From: Brevundimonas sp. UBA6550
GTDB taxonomy: Bacteria > Pseudomonadota > Alphaproteobacteria > Caulobacterales > Caulobacteraceae
Assembly (NCBI RefSeq): GCF_002434505.1
Contig: NZ_DJKE01000012.1
Location: 446,558 to 510,557, forward strand
Direction: 5' to 3'
Length of the DNA stretch: 64,000 bases
Shown here: positions 17,890 to 30,013 of the stretch, piece by piece
How positions within the stretch are numbered: position 1 is the stretch's first letter
How the letters are laid out: each line of letters opens with the position of its first letter
The notes under the pieces: model-generated
The model's input: the letters and a program-made list of their open reading frames with translations, nothing else
The model's database searches: none
What the model was told of the DNA's origin: nothing
Program-made: the position numbers and the translations under genes

Positions 17890-18115
17890 CCCCTCGAACG
17901 AGGACCTGCTGTGCCTGTGCCGCGACGCCGCCCTGCGGTGGGGTCGCGGCGTCAGGCGCACGGCCGGCGCCATGATCGGCCAGCCGGACTATCAGGCCTA
18001 TGTCGACCATGCGGCGGCGACCCATCCCGACCAGCCGCCGCTGGACAAGACCGCCTTCTTCCGCCTGCACGAACAGCGCCGGTTCGGCGGGGCGGGCGGG
18101 TTCAAATGCTGCTGA
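17882..18115 (+). CDS. YbdD/YjiX-family small protein (CstA partner)
   Basis: 77 residues, MPDPSNEDLLCLCRDAALRW... with GQPDYQAYVDHAAATHPDQPPLDKTAFFRLHEQRRF and a Gly/Cys tail (GGAGGFKCC). This matches the short YbdD/YjiX (DUF466) proteins encoded after cstA or btsT and reported as needed for transport activity. The GTG start lies inside the end of cstA (8-nt overlap), so it is translated with it. Confidence 0.88.
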   Translation: MPDPSNEDLLCLCRDAALRWGRGVRRTAGAMIGQPDYQAYVDHAAATHPDQPPLDKTAFFRLHEQRRFGGAGGFKCC

Positions 18116-18130
18116 TCGCTCTTTGATCTT

Positions 18131-18258
18131 CCGCTCATCCCGGCGGAAGCCGGGACCCAGCGCTTCGGGCGGTCAACCCGGAGCCAGAGCGCCAGCCGCC
18201 CATCCAACGCACCCATCTTGCAAAAGACCTGGGTCCCCGCTTCCGCCGGGATGAGCGG
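18131..18258. repeat. Inverted repeat with 30-bp arms (family C, long form)
   Basis: The left arm 18131-18160 begins CCGCTCATCCCGGCGG; the right arm 18229-18258 is its reverse complement with one mismatch, about 68 nt apart. Each arm also contains the CCGCTCATCCC core of the palindrome at 3130-3165. It lies between the convergent ends of the YbdD-like gene and the S41 peptidase gene and may serve as a shared transcription stop. Confidence 0.75.
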
Positions 18259-18274
18259 ATAGAGGAAGATGATC

Positions 18275-19555
18275 TTAGAGCGGGCCGGGTCGGTCAGCGG
18301 CGCCGGCCCGGTCCTGGCCGCGAAGCGCGGCGATGGCGGCCTCCAGCGTCGGATCGTCGCCGGCCCGGCGCTGGGCCACGGTTCGAGGGGCGGCGATGTC
18401 GGGCGTCACCCCGCGCTTCTCCAGCCGCGTCCCGCCGGCGGTGACGAAGTCCGCCCGGCTGAGCGTCAGCCGCCCGCCGTCGGGCAGATTGGTCTCCTGC
18501 GCGATCAGCACCGAGCCGCCGGTCCGTTCCCCCACCACGATGCCGCGCCGCGCCTCCTGCAGGGCCGCCGGGGTCAGCTCGGCCGCGCTGCGGCTGCCCT
18601 GATCGACCAGCACCGCGACCGGATTGGCCAGCGGATCGCGCCGGTCGCCGCAGTCGCCCGCCGCCCTCAGCACCACCGCCCGGCCGGTGCGTCCGGTGCG
18701 CGTGGCCCAGGCCTGATTGCGCGGCAGGAAGCAGGTCAGAACCGATTCCGCCTCCCACAGCCGTCCGCCCGGATTGCCGCGCAGATCCAGCACCACGTCC
18801 ACATCGGGCGGCAGGCCCTCCAGCGCGCTGCCCATCCACGGCCCAAGGCCCTTGTCGAACTGCTCGACCCGCAGCACCAGCACCCCGGGCCGCGACGTAT
18901 CGGCGACAAAGGGCTGGACCGCATCCATGATGCGCGGCGTCAGGGTCGTCTCGCGCCGCTGGCCCGTCTCGTCGGTCAGGACCAGATGCACGGGCCGGCC
19001 GTCGAACGTCTCCACGTCCGGCCCCCACGGCTGGCCATCCACGGTATTCAGCGCCCAGCCCAGTTGTATGCCCGCCTCCTCGGCCGGCGAGCCGGGGCGG
19101 ATGCGTTCGACGGTCCAGTCGTCCGGGCTCTGACCCCGCATCAGGGTCATGCCCATCACGGCGCGACGCGCGAACTGGGCCTCCTGGCGGCGCACGGCCG
19201 CCGGCGGGCTGGCGGCGGCGTGGCCGTCGTCCAACAGGTCCAGCATGGCGTTCAGCACCCGGTACAGCGCCCGTTCATCGGGCGCGGCCAGGGCCTGGGG
19301 TCGGAACTGCGCCCGCGCCGCGCGCCAGTCCACGCCATGCAGGCCGGGGTCGTAATAGCCGCGCCGCACCTCGTCCCACACGCGGTCGAACACCCGCTGG
19401 TTCAGCCGCGCCTGCTGGCGGGTCGGCCCCGCCGCGACGACCGCCGCACTAGCACTGTCAGGCGCCGCATCGGCCGCCGCCGCCTGCCCTACGGGAAGGC
19501 CCAGCAACAGGACGCCGAACAACCGTGCGGAAAGGCAAAGACGCATGGCCTTCAT
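18275..19555 (-). CDS. S41-family peptidase with PDZ domain, exported
   Basis: 426 residues. The N-terminal hydrophobic stretch ending GQAAAADA is a signal peptide, so it acts in the periplasm. A PDZ-like region (SPAEEAGIQLGWALNTVDGQPWG) precedes the protease core with VDVVLDLRGNPGG, VLVDQGSRSAAELTPAAL (Ser of SAAE as nucleophile) and RRGIVVGERTGGSVL. The Lys found in CtpA/Prc (FGKG) is missing: the sequence reads TGGS, as in IRBP- or tricorn-like S41 enzymes, so the catalytic mechanism or activity is uncertain. The start at 19555 is chosen over TTG at 19564 and ATG at 19546. Confidence 0.85.
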   Translation of the reverse strand: MKAMRLCLSARLFGVLLLGLPVGQAAAADAAPDSASAAVVAAGPTRQQARLNQRVFDRVWDEVRRGYYDPGLHGVDWRAARAQFRPQALAAPDERALYRVLNAMLDLLDDGHAAASPPAAVRRQEAQFARRAVMGMTLMRGQSPDDWTVERIRPGSPAEEAGIQLGWALNTVDGQPWGPDVETFDGRPVHLVLTDETGQRRETTLTPRIMDAVQPFVADTSRPGVLVLRVEQFDKGLGPWMGSALEGLPPDVDVVLDLRGNPGGRLWEAESVLTCFLPRNQAWATRTGRTGRAVVLRAAGDCGDRRDPLANPVAVLVDQGSRSAAELTPAALQEARRGIVVGERTGGSVLIAQETNLPDGGRLTLSRADFVTAGGTRLEKRGVTPDIAAPRTVAQRRAGDDPTLEAAIAALRGQDRAGAADRPGPL

Positions 19556-19688
19556 CTGACCCAAGCCCCGCCACGCCTCAAGTCACGAATGCGCGTCATC
19601 CGGGCAGTCCCGCCTGCCGCCCCCACGATCGCATCCGATCCTTTCGTCACGTCTCCCTTCGCGCCGCATCCCATGATAGGGGCGCGGC

Positions 19689-20387
19689 ATGAGCATCACC
19701 ACGGTCGGCCTGGACGCCGACGACACCCTTTGGCACAACGAGACGATCTTCCGCCTGACCCATGCGCGGTTCGTCGATCTGCTGGCCGACCATGGCGACG
19801 AGGCGACCATTGAGTCGCGCCTGGCCGAGACCGAACAACGCAATCTGCGCCTCTATGGTTACGGGGTGAAGGGCTTCACCTTGTCGATGATCGAGACGGC
19901 GATGGAGTTGACCGACGGAACCGCCCCGCCCCACGTCGTGCGCGAGATCCTGGCCGCCGGCCGCGAGATGCTGGCCCACCCGGTCGAGACCCTGCCCGGC
20001 GTCGACGAAGTGATCGCAGAGTTGTCGGAGAAATATCGCCTCGTGCTGATCACCAAGGGCGACCTGCTCGATCAGGAACGCAAACTGGCCGCGTCCGGCC
20101 TGGGCGAACGGTTCAGCGCGGTCGAGATCGTGTCGGAGAAAGACCGCACCACCTACGACCGCATCTTCGCCCGTCATGGCACAGGCCCGGCCGAGGCCGT
20201 CATGGCCGGCAACTCCATGAAGTCCGACGTCCTGCCCGCCATCGCCGCCGGCGCCTTCGGCGTCCACATCCCTTACGCCGTCACCTGGGCCCACGAACTC
20301 GCCGACGCCCCGGTGGACGAACCTCGCTATGTCTCGCTGGCCCGCATCGGCAAACTGCCGGACTGGATCGCGGCGATCGATTTTTAA
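19689..20387 (+). CDS. HAD-family hydrolase
   Basis: 232 residues of a haloacid-dehalogenase-fold phosphatase. Motif I LDADDTLWHNE holds the nucleophile Asp, motif II is LITKGD, the Lys of motif III is in VSEKDRTTYDRIF, and motif IV is MAGNSMKSDVLPAIAAG. The cap of about 100 helical residues after motif I makes it a C1 type. Substrate unknown. It has no operon partner: the S41 peptidase is divergent and an AT-rich gap follows. Confidence 0.88.
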   Translation: MSITTVGLDADDTLWHNETIFRLTHARFVDLLADHGDEATIESRLAETEQRNLRLYGYGVKGFTLSMIETAMELTDGTAPPHVVREILAAGREMLAHPVETLPGVDEVIAELSEKYRLVLITKGDLLDQERKLAASGLGERFSAVEIVSEKDRTTYDRIFARHGTGPAEAVMAGNSMKSDVLPAIAAGAFGVHIPYAVTWAHELADAPVDEPRYVSLARIGKLPDWIAAIDF

Positions 20388-20682
20388 GACAGAGCCTAAT
20401 TTCAAGGCCTTGGTCGCCGCGAGAGGAACCTAAGCCGAGACACACATAAGAAATCTTCAATAACGTCCGACTGTGCTTCAGCAGCAAAAAAGCTCAGATC
20501 ACAGGCAAAATGGGTGAGTGTGTCTATTCTAAAACACTGCGAATGTATAACATCGTTATATTCGCTATAATCACCCCCTGCCTTGACGTCACCATCTGTG
20601 TCAGGTTTGTGACCCGCAAGCGGCGGATCAACGACGTCTTTTGGCGTCTTGTCCCCCATCGGCCGCGCCATACGGAGTCCAT
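20388..20682 (+). promoter_or_regulatory. AT-rich leader of the TonB receptor gene
   Basis: This 295-nt gap is markedly richer in A and T than its surroundings. It contains TATAAT (20566-20571), a likely -10, and an imperfect inverted repeat GAATGTATAAC/GTTATATTC at about 20541-20564 just upstream, which could be an operator. No riboswitch or convincing gene is seen; an antisense frame (20402-20707) has no RBS and no family. Confidence 0.4.
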
Positions 20683-23600
20683 ATGCGAAATATTCTATTG
20701 TCATCAACGGTGCTCGCTGGCGCCCTGATCGCCACGACCGCCTTCGCCCAAGATCTGCCTGCCCAGACGACGTCCCCCTCAGACGCTTCGGCCACGCAAC
20801 TTGACGAAATCATAGTCACCGGATCGCGCATCCGTCGCAGCGCCGCCAATGCGCCGACCCCTCTGATCCAGGTGTCGCAGGACGAGATTCTGTCGACCGG
20901 CCAGACCAGCGTCATCGACTATCTGGCGACCATCCCTGCGCTTCAGAACTCCACGGTGCCCTCCGACACCACCGGATCCAGCCTGAACACGGGGGGCCTC
21001 TCCTTGCCCAACCTGCGCTCGCTGGGCGCGGGTCGCACGCTGACGCTGGTCGACGGTCGCCGGCATGTCGGGTCTTCCGGCGGCGAACTGTCGGTGGATG
21101 TGGACACCATTCCGCGCCTGCTGATCCAGAATGTCGAAATCATCACGGGCGGCGCCTCTTCGGTGTACGGCGCCGACGCGGTTTCGGGCGTCGTCAACTT
21201 CATTCTGAAGAAGGACTTCGAAGGTCTGGAGATCGACGCCAACTATGGCCAGATCAACAGCAACGGCGAAGCCAGCCGCCGCATTTCCGGCCTGATCGGT
21301 AAGAACTTCTTCGATGACCGGCTCAACGTCTATGCGCATGCCGAGTACGAAAAGATCGACAACGTCGATTCGATGGACATCAACTGGATCCGTCGCGCCC
21401 CGATCCGTTTGTCGATCGACGCCGACCCCACGACGGCGCCGTATGACGGCCGTCTAGACGCCACGGTCTTCTATGGCGTCAACCGTCTGGACATCCTGCC
21501 GTGGGGCCAAACCACGCTGGCCAATCTGCAACAGCCCAGCAACCTGACCAATCCCAACATTCCCTATCAAAACTGCTTCAGCGGTGGGAACTTCACCTAT
21601 GCCGCAAACTGCTACGGCGTCACGCCCGGAAAGACCTACGTTTATGACGGCGCAAACGGTCGCCTGGCGAACTTCGGTCAGCGCGTCGGCAACGTCGGCA
21701 TCAATCGTCCCTATAACATCGGCGGCGACGGCATGCCGTTGGGCGAAGTGGCTGGCTACAGCCGCGTTCCCGCGTCGGAATCGCAGCGTTACCAAGTCGG
21801 CACCAACTTCAAGATCACGGACGCAATCAGCTTCTACGCCGAAGCTAAATATGTCACCGAAGACACCTTCATGCGGGGTCAGCGGACCTTCTTCGACGTT
21901 GATCTGGACAACGATTCCTACGGCGCCAACGACACGAACTCTATCTGGGGCACATCGGCCTTCGACCTGCGCTGGGACGACAACGCCTTCCTGCCGCAGA
22001 ACTTGAAGACGGCTATCGCCGCCAATCGCATTGATATTTATGCACCCCCGACCGCCGCGAACGCCGGTCAGTTGATCAGCAGCCAGGCGCTGCCGATCGC
22101 GCGTCACAGCTTCTTCGGCCCCGACCGGACGCAGTCGAACACCCGTGACATCCAACGCTATGTCGCTGGCTTCAAGGGCGATCACGGGCCGATGGGCTTC
22201 GCCAAGTCGCTGTCCTGGGACCTGGGCTACACCTACGGCAAGGCCGAGATCGAAAACATCGAGCGCGCTGTCGATTCGCAGCGCATGGCGCTCGCCGCCG
22301 ACTCGGTCATCGACAGACTGGGTGTCGCTGGCCCGGCAGGCTCCATCGTCTGCCGCTCCAAACTGCTTCAGGCGCAAGGCGCGACCTTCATCGCCGACAA
22401 GCACCGCAGGGACGCAAACGGCGCCCCCACCAACCTGCTGGACACGGAATACGGCCGCAACTCGATCGCGCAGTGTGCGCCGCTGAACATCTTCGGCGCA
22501 GGCAATCAGTCGGCTGAAGCGCTGCAGTACGTGGACGCCGCCGTCGTTGTTAAGGAAATGAACGAGCAGCAGCAGGCTGTCGGCTCGATCTCCACCGAGC
22601 TCTGGGATCTCTGGGGCGCCGGCAACCTCGGCTTCGCCTTCGGCGGTGAATGGCGCAAGGAAACGACATCGGCCATCGGTCGTAGCGCGTCGGCCGGCGA
22701 CCGCCTGCTGTTCCTCAACACCGGAGCGGATTTCCCTGAAGTCAGCTATGAATCCAAGGAAGTGTTCACGGAGCTGTCCGTGCCGCTGTTCCGCGATTCC
22801 CGTCTTGGCGAATATGCCGAACTCAGCGGTTCGTACCGCTGGGCCGACTATTCGACGGTCGGCAATGTCGATGTCTACGGCGTGAACCTGGTTTATCGCC
22901 CGATCCGCGACATCACCTTCAAGACCAGCTTCAACTCCTCTGTTCGCGTTCCGAACCTCGGCGAGAACTACGCTCCGTTCGGCCAAACCTTCGCGAACAA
23001 CTTCGTCGATCCCTGCGCGACCGCCAGCATCGCCGGAGTGAACGACCAGGAGACGAAGGCCAACCGTATCAAGAACTGCACGGCCTTGGCCGCGCAGAAG
23101 GGTCTGACGTTCGACTTCGCCGGCGCGACCGCCACCAACACCGACGACTTCCGCCCGGACTACACCTCGGGCATCGCCGGCGTCAGCGGCGGCAATCCGA
23201 ACCTGGAGCCGGAAGAATCCGAATCCTTCACCTTCTCGACCGTGCTTCAGCCGCGCTTCATCCCCGGCCTGACCATGACGCTGGATTACTATGAAATCCG
23301 CATCGACAAGGTGATCGCCTCGGTCTCGGCTGAAGGGATCGCGAACAACTGCGTCAATGGCGCGGAACTGAACCTGGACGCCTGTAACTCGATCTTCCGC
23401 AACTCGCCGAACATTCCGTTCGGTGTCGGCGCACCGTCCGGCAATGCGATCGGCGGCTTCATCGAGCGGTCGTTCAACTACGCTGCTCTTGAGACCCGCG
23501 GGCTCGATTTCGGCGCCAACTACACGCTGGAAACGGCTGACTTCGGCAAGAACTGGGGCGCCTTCGACTGGCGTGTGAACGGGTCGTGGCTGATCGAGCA

Positions 23601-24018
23601 GAAGCAATATCTGAACGAGTCGGACCCCAGCGACTACGATGAACTGGCCGGCAGCATCGGTCTCAGCGGCACGAACGTCTATCCGCGTGTGCGTCTGAGC
23701 TCGTCGCTGGCATGGCGTCCGAACGACACCTGGAACATCAACTGGACGGCCGACTGGCAGTCGAGCGCCAACATCATCCGGGCGCGTGACTTCATCAACA
23801 ACGCCGACGCCCGCTTGGTCGACCAGATGGAGACCGGACCGTTCGTTCGTCACGATCTGACCGTTCGCTACAAGGTGCGGGACGATCTGACGCTGCGCGC
23901 CGGGGTCGTGAACCTGTTCGACGCCGAACAGCGCGACATCCTGGGGACGACCATCTACTCCAACTACGACCCCTACGGCCGTCGCTTCTTCGTCGGCCTG
24001 AACTTCCGCCCCTTCTAA
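20683..24018 (+). CDS. TonB-dependent receptor
   Basis: Outer-membrane active transporter, 1111 residues. The signal peptide MRNILLSSTVLAGALIATTAFAQ decides the start at 20683. It is followed by the mature N-terminus with LDEIIVTGSRIRR, the plug domain (PNLRSLGAGRTLTLVDGRRHV; VEIITGGASSVYGADAVSGVVNFILKK) and a long beta-barrel ending YDPYGRRFFVGLNFRPF with terminal Phe. It belongs to the large-loop type common in Caulobacterales that often takes up oligosaccharides or peptides; no neighbouring enzyme indicates the substrate. No signalling N-terminal STN domain is seen. A strong terminator follows. Confidence 0.93.
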   Translation: MRNILLSSTVLAGALIATTAFAQDLPAQTTSPSDASATQLDEIIVTGSRIRRSAANAPTPLIQVSQDEILSTGQTSVIDYLATIPALQNSTVPSDTTGSSLNTGGLSLPNLRSLGAGRTLTLVDGRRHVGSSGGELSVDVDTIPRLLIQNVEIITGGASSVYGADAVSGVVNFILKKDFEGLEIDANYGQINSNGEASRRISGLIGKNFFDDRLNVYAHAEYEKIDNVDSMDINWIRRAPIRLSIDADPTTAPYDGRLDATVFYGVNRLDILPWGQTTLANLQQPSNLTNPNIPYQNCFSGGNFTYAANCYGVTPGKTYVYDGANGRLANFGQRVGNVGINRPYNIGGDGMPLGEVAGYSRVPASESQRYQVGTNFKITDAISFYAEAKYVTEDTFMRGQRTFFDVDLDNDSYGANDTNSIWGTSAFDLRWDDNAFLPQNLKTAIAANRIDIYAPPTAANAGQLISSQALPIARHSFFGPDRTQSNTRDIQRYVAGFKGDHGPMGFAKSLSWDLGYTYGKAEIENIERAVDSQRMALAADSVIDRLGVAGPAGSIVCRSKLLQAQGATFIADKHRRDANGAPTNLLDTEYGRNSIAQCAPLNIFGAGNQSAEALQYVDAAVVVKEMNEQQQAVGSISTELWDLWGAGNLGFAFGGEWRKETTSAIGRSASAGDRLLFLNTGADFPEVSYESKEVFTELSVPLFRDSRLGEYAELSGSYRWADYSTVGNVDVYGVNLVYRPIRDITFKTSFNSSVRVPNLGENYAPFGQTFANNFVDPCATASIAGVNDQETKANRIKNCTALAAQKGLTFDFAGATATNTDDFRPDYTSGIAGVSGGNPNLEPEESESFTFSTVLQPRFIPGLTMTLDYYEIRIDKVIASVSAEGIANNCVNGAELNLDACNSIFRNSPNIPFGVGAPSGNAIGGFIERSFNYAALETRGLDFGANYTLETADFGKNWGAFDWRVNGSWLIEQKQYLNESDPSDYDELAGSIGLSGTNVYPRVRLSSSLAWRPNDTWNINWTADWQSSANIIRARDFINNADARLVDQMETGPFVRHDLTVRYKVRDDLTLRAGVVNLFDAEQRDILGTTIYSNYDPYGRRFFVGLNFRPF

Positions 24019-24042
24019 GGCGGGTTCACTTCTGAGACTGAA

Positions 24043-24075
24043 GGGCGGCGTCGCAAGACGCCGCCCTTTTTCTTT
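24043..24075 (+). terminator. Rho-independent terminator of the TonB receptor gene
   Basis: 10-bp GC-rich stem GGGCGGCGTC / GACGCCGCCC (24043-24052 and 24057-24066), loop GCAA, then a T-rich tract (24067-24075). Confidence 0.9.
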
Positions 24076-24214
24076 GCGCAGAGGCCGCACCGCCTTGTCA
24101 GGCGTCCCCTCCCTCTCTAAACGGGCCGCTTAACCGACAACATGACGCGAACGTCGCATGGCCCTGCCGTGCGGGGGCTTCTCGCGCGCGTGAAGACCGA
24201 AGGAACAGGCCGCC

Positions 24215-24529
24215 TTGCTCGCCCCCGACATCCGTCATGACGAACGCGACGCCATGGTGCGCGCGGCGCTGGCCGAACAGGGCGACAGCGGCGTGACGCC
24301 GCGTCACACGCGGTTCTACTTCTATGGCGAAGGCGACCACGGCGACCTGAACGAGGTCGCCCGCCGCGCGGGTTTCCTGACCAGCGGCGCCGACGATTCC
24401 ACCATTCTAGAGACCACCATGGCGGTGGACGAGGCGTCGTTTTCGGCCACCTCGGCCATGATGCAGACCTGGGCCGCGGCCTTCCAGCTGGACTATGACG
24501 GCTGGGACTGCGCGGTCGTGACCCATTAG
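24215..24529 (+). CDS. RraB-like protein (ribonuclease E inhibitor family)
   Basis: 104 residues. RHTRFYFYGEGDHGDLNEVARRAGFL followed by a C-terminal FQLDYDGWDCAVV matches the RraB fold, whose end in E. coli reads FDVEYDGWGTYF. RraB binds RNase E and changes degradosome activity; that role here is inferred. The TTG start at 24215 has AAGGAA upstream; an internal ATG at 24254 would cut into the domain. It lies 25 nt before carB, where carA might have been expected, so the two may share a transcript. Confidence 0.65.
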   Translation: MLAPDIRHDERDAMVRAALAEQGDSGVTPRHTRFYFYGEGDHGDLNEVARRAGFLTSGADDSTILETTMAVDEASFSATSAMMQTWAAAFQLDYDGWDCAVVTH

Positions 24530-24554
24530 CGTTCAATAAGAAGAAGAGCTGGCG

Positions 24555-27851
<3,297 letters not shown>

Positions 27852-27857
27852 GCGATC

Positions 27858-27894
27858 GACGGGCGGAGGTTTCGACCTCCGCCCGTCGGCTTTT
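27858..27894 (+). terminator. Rho-independent terminator of carB
   Basis: 13-bp stem GACGGGCGGAGGT / ACCTCCGCCCGTC (27858-27870, 27875-27887) with loop TTCG and TTTT at 27891-27894. It may also serve the convergent chemoreceptor gene. Confidence 0.85.
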
Positions 27895-27907
27895 GAGACT
27901 TAGCGGG

Positions 27908-29821
27908 TCAGAATTCTTCCCAGCCTGCGTCCTCGGCGACCGGTTCGGGACGGCGCACGGCGGCGGAGCCCGACCCTGTGTTGCGCATCTGGACGACCGG
28001 CCGCGGGGCCTGGCGGGCGGCAGGCGGGACCGGGGCCTTGCGCGCGACCGAAGCGGGCGCGCCGAGGTTGAACCGAGCGACCGAGTCCGCAAGCCCCATC
28101 GCCTCTTGCGACAGAGAATGGCTGGCCGCCGTCGATTCCTCGACCATGGCGGCGTTCTGCTGGGTCACCTGGTCCATCTGGTTCACGGCGGTGTTGACCT
28201 GGGCCAGGCCGACGGCCTGCTCCTGCGCCGAGGCGGCGATTTCGGACACCAGGCCGTCGATCTCGGCAACGCGGCCGACGATGCGTTGCAGGGCCTCGCC
28301 CGTCTGGCCCACCAGATTGACGCCCGTATTCACCTGGCGCGTCGACGCCGAGATCAAAGCCTTGATCTCCTTTGCGGCCTCGGCCGAACGCTGGGCCAGG
28401 GCGCGCACCTCGGAGGCCACGACCGCGAACCCGCGACCGGCGTCGCCCGCGCGGGCGGCCTCCACACCGGCGTTCAGGGCCAGCAGATTGGTCTGGAAGG
28501 CGATTTCGTCGATCACGCCGATGATCTGGCTGATCTCCTGCGCCGACTTTTCAATGTCCCCCATCGCCTGGACCGCGTCGCGAACGATGACGCCGGACAT
28601 CTCGGCGTCGCCCTTGGCGGCCTGAACGGTATCGGATGCCTGACGCGCGCCGGCTGCGGTGCGGTTGACGGTGGCGGTGATCTGATCCAGCGCGGCGGCG
28701 GTTTCCTCCAGGCTGGCGGCCTGTTGTTCGGTGCGGCGCGACAGGTCGTCGGCGGCGTGGCTGATCTCGCCCGAACCCGAGCGGATGGCCGACACATTGG
28801 TCACGACGACCGACATCGTGTCCTTCAACGCGGCCATGGCGGCGTTGAAATCGGAACGCAGCTTTTCGTACTCCACCGGCAGGCTGTCATTGACATGATA
28901 GGTCAGGTCGCCCTGCGCCAGCCTGTCCAGCGCGACCCCGAAGGATTGCACGACCAGGGCCTGCTGTTCGGCGATGGCCGTTTCGCTGGCGATGCGTTGA
29001 TCGTGGTCGGCCTTGGCCTTGGCCTCGACCAAGGCCGCGTCCGCCTTGATCTTGGCGACGGCGGCGTCGCGGAACACCACCACGGCGTCGGCCATCTGCC
29101 CCAGTTCGTCGCGCTGCCCCACCGCCGGAACGACGATGCCGTGGTCGCCGTCCGCAAGGCGCAACATGGCGCCCGTCATGGCCTGCAGAGGCGTGGAGAC
29201 CCGTTTGACGATCACATGGGTGGCGAAGATCAGCAGGCCGACAGCCGCCAAGGCGATCAGGGCCATGACGATCATGGCGATCTTGAAGACTCCGGCGGCT
29301 TCCACGCCATCTTCGCGGGCCACGCGAACCTGAAGATCGACAAGCTTGGCCATGTTGGCGCTGACCGGATCGATCGCGGGATAAAGGTCGGTTCGAACGA
29401 ACCGGTCCAGCCCCGCCGTGTCGCCCGCGCGCAGCAAACGCTCCAGCTCGTCCACCGCCGCATTGGCGGCGGGCAGGGCCGCCGACGTGCTCTCGACCAG
29501 AGCATGCTCGTCGGTCGTCATGCGCGTGACGCGGTAGGCGTTCCAGTTGCTGGCGATGGTCGACTTGGCGGCCGTGATGGCCTGGATCGCCTGGTCGGAC
29601 GTCATCGCGCCGTCGCGCGCCTTGTGTGCGGTATCGACGATGTTGACGGCGTACATGTCGACGGCCGCCTTCAACTGCTGCATCGGGACCACGCGATTGG
29701 CGAGAACCGACTGCATGCGCTGGTTCATGACCGATGCGGACACCCAGCCGCTGAGACCGATCGCCGCCATGCCGACGGCCAGGGCGGCCAGACACAGCAA
29801 GAGCCGCGCTTTGATGCTCAT
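27908..29821 (-). CDS. Methyl-accepting chemotaxis protein with C-terminal CheR-docking pentapeptide
   Basis: 637 residues. The first transmembrane helix is at about 7-30, then a four-helix-bundle type periplasmic domain of about 150 residues, a second helix at about 185-205 (IAMIVMALIALAAVGLLIF), HAMP, a second HAMP-like linker, and a signalling domain with the hairpin tip IDEIAFQTNLLALNAGVEAARAGDAGRGFAVVASEVR. The protein ends GWEEF after a Pro/Arg-rich linker, resembling the NWETF tether for CheR/CheB, so it should be an adaptation-competent receptor. GAGGTGA precedes the ATG. No che genes are nearby. Confidence 0.95.
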   Translation of the reverse strand: MSIKARLLLCLAALAVGMAAIGLSGWVSASVMNQRMQSVLANRVVPMQQLKAAVDMYAVNIVDTAHKARDGAMTSDQAIQAITAAKSTIASNWNAYRVTRMTTDEHALVESTSAALPAANAAVDELERLLRAGDTAGLDRFVRTDLYPAIDPVSANMAKLVDLQVRVAREDGVEAAGVFKIAMIVMALIALAAVGLLIFATHVIVKRVSTPLQAMTGAMLRLADGDHGIVVPAVGQRDELGQMADAVVVFRDAAVAKIKADAALVEAKAKADHDQRIASETAIAEQQALVVQSFGVALDRLAQGDLTYHVNDSLPVEYEKLRSDFNAAMAALKDTMSVVVTNVSAIRSGSGEISHAADDLSRRTEQQAASLEETAAALDQITATVNRTAAGARQASDTVQAAKGDAEMSGVIVRDAVQAMGDIEKSAQEISQIIGVIDEIAFQTNLLALNAGVEAARAGDAGRGFAVVASEVRALAQRSAEAAKEIKALISASTRQVNTGVNLVGQTGEALQRIVGRVAEIDGLVSEIAASAQEQAVGLAQVNTAVNQMDQVTQQNAAMVEESTAASHSLSQEAMGLADSVARFNLGAPASVARKAPVPPAARQAPRPVVQMRNTGSGSAAVRRPEPVAEDAGWEEF

Positions 29822-29887
29822 GATCGCAATTCACCTCGAATGGGATCGCGCGTGCCGATGCCGCGCCTGTCCTCGTCCCTGCGGCGA

Positions 29888-29916
29888 TTACAGAATGCGC
29901 ATTAAGCAAGTCTCAA
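29888..29916 (-). promoter_or_regulatory. Candidate promoter of the chemoreceptor gene
   Basis: On the minus strand TTGAGA (29916-29911) and TGTAAT (29893-29888) are separated by 17 nt, a good sigma-70-like pair, about 65 nt before the ATG. It lies in an AT-richer patch (29890-30010) that also separates this gene from dctA-like. Confidence 0.4.
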
Positions 29917-30013
29917 TTGTTGCTTTTGGAGTAAAGTATCGTCGCAACTCCGAAGACACGCGCCAGTTGCGTTATTCTTTTCGAAAGGGACAGAATAGTT
30001 TCAGTCCGGCGTC

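Noticed and set aside
15778..17973. 731-residue minus-strand frame over cstA
   Set aside because: Antisense shadow of a clear transporter gene, with extreme His/Gln/Asp composition and no domain.
14203..18274. Repeated intergenic palindromes as a possible CRISPR array
   Set aside because: Repeats are inverted, few, irregularly spaced and have no unique spacers or cas genes.
20388..20682. Cobalamin riboswitch before the TonB receptor
   Set aside because: No B12-box-like sequence or extended stem pattern could be seen; AT-richness alone is not evidence.
20402..20707. 101-residue minus-strand frame upstream of the TonB receptor
   Set aside because: No RBS, no family, and it overlaps the receptor start and promoter.
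21454..24090. 878-residue minus-strand frame over the TonB receptor
   Set aside because: Antisense of a receptor with signal peptide, plug and terminal Phe; crosses the terminator.
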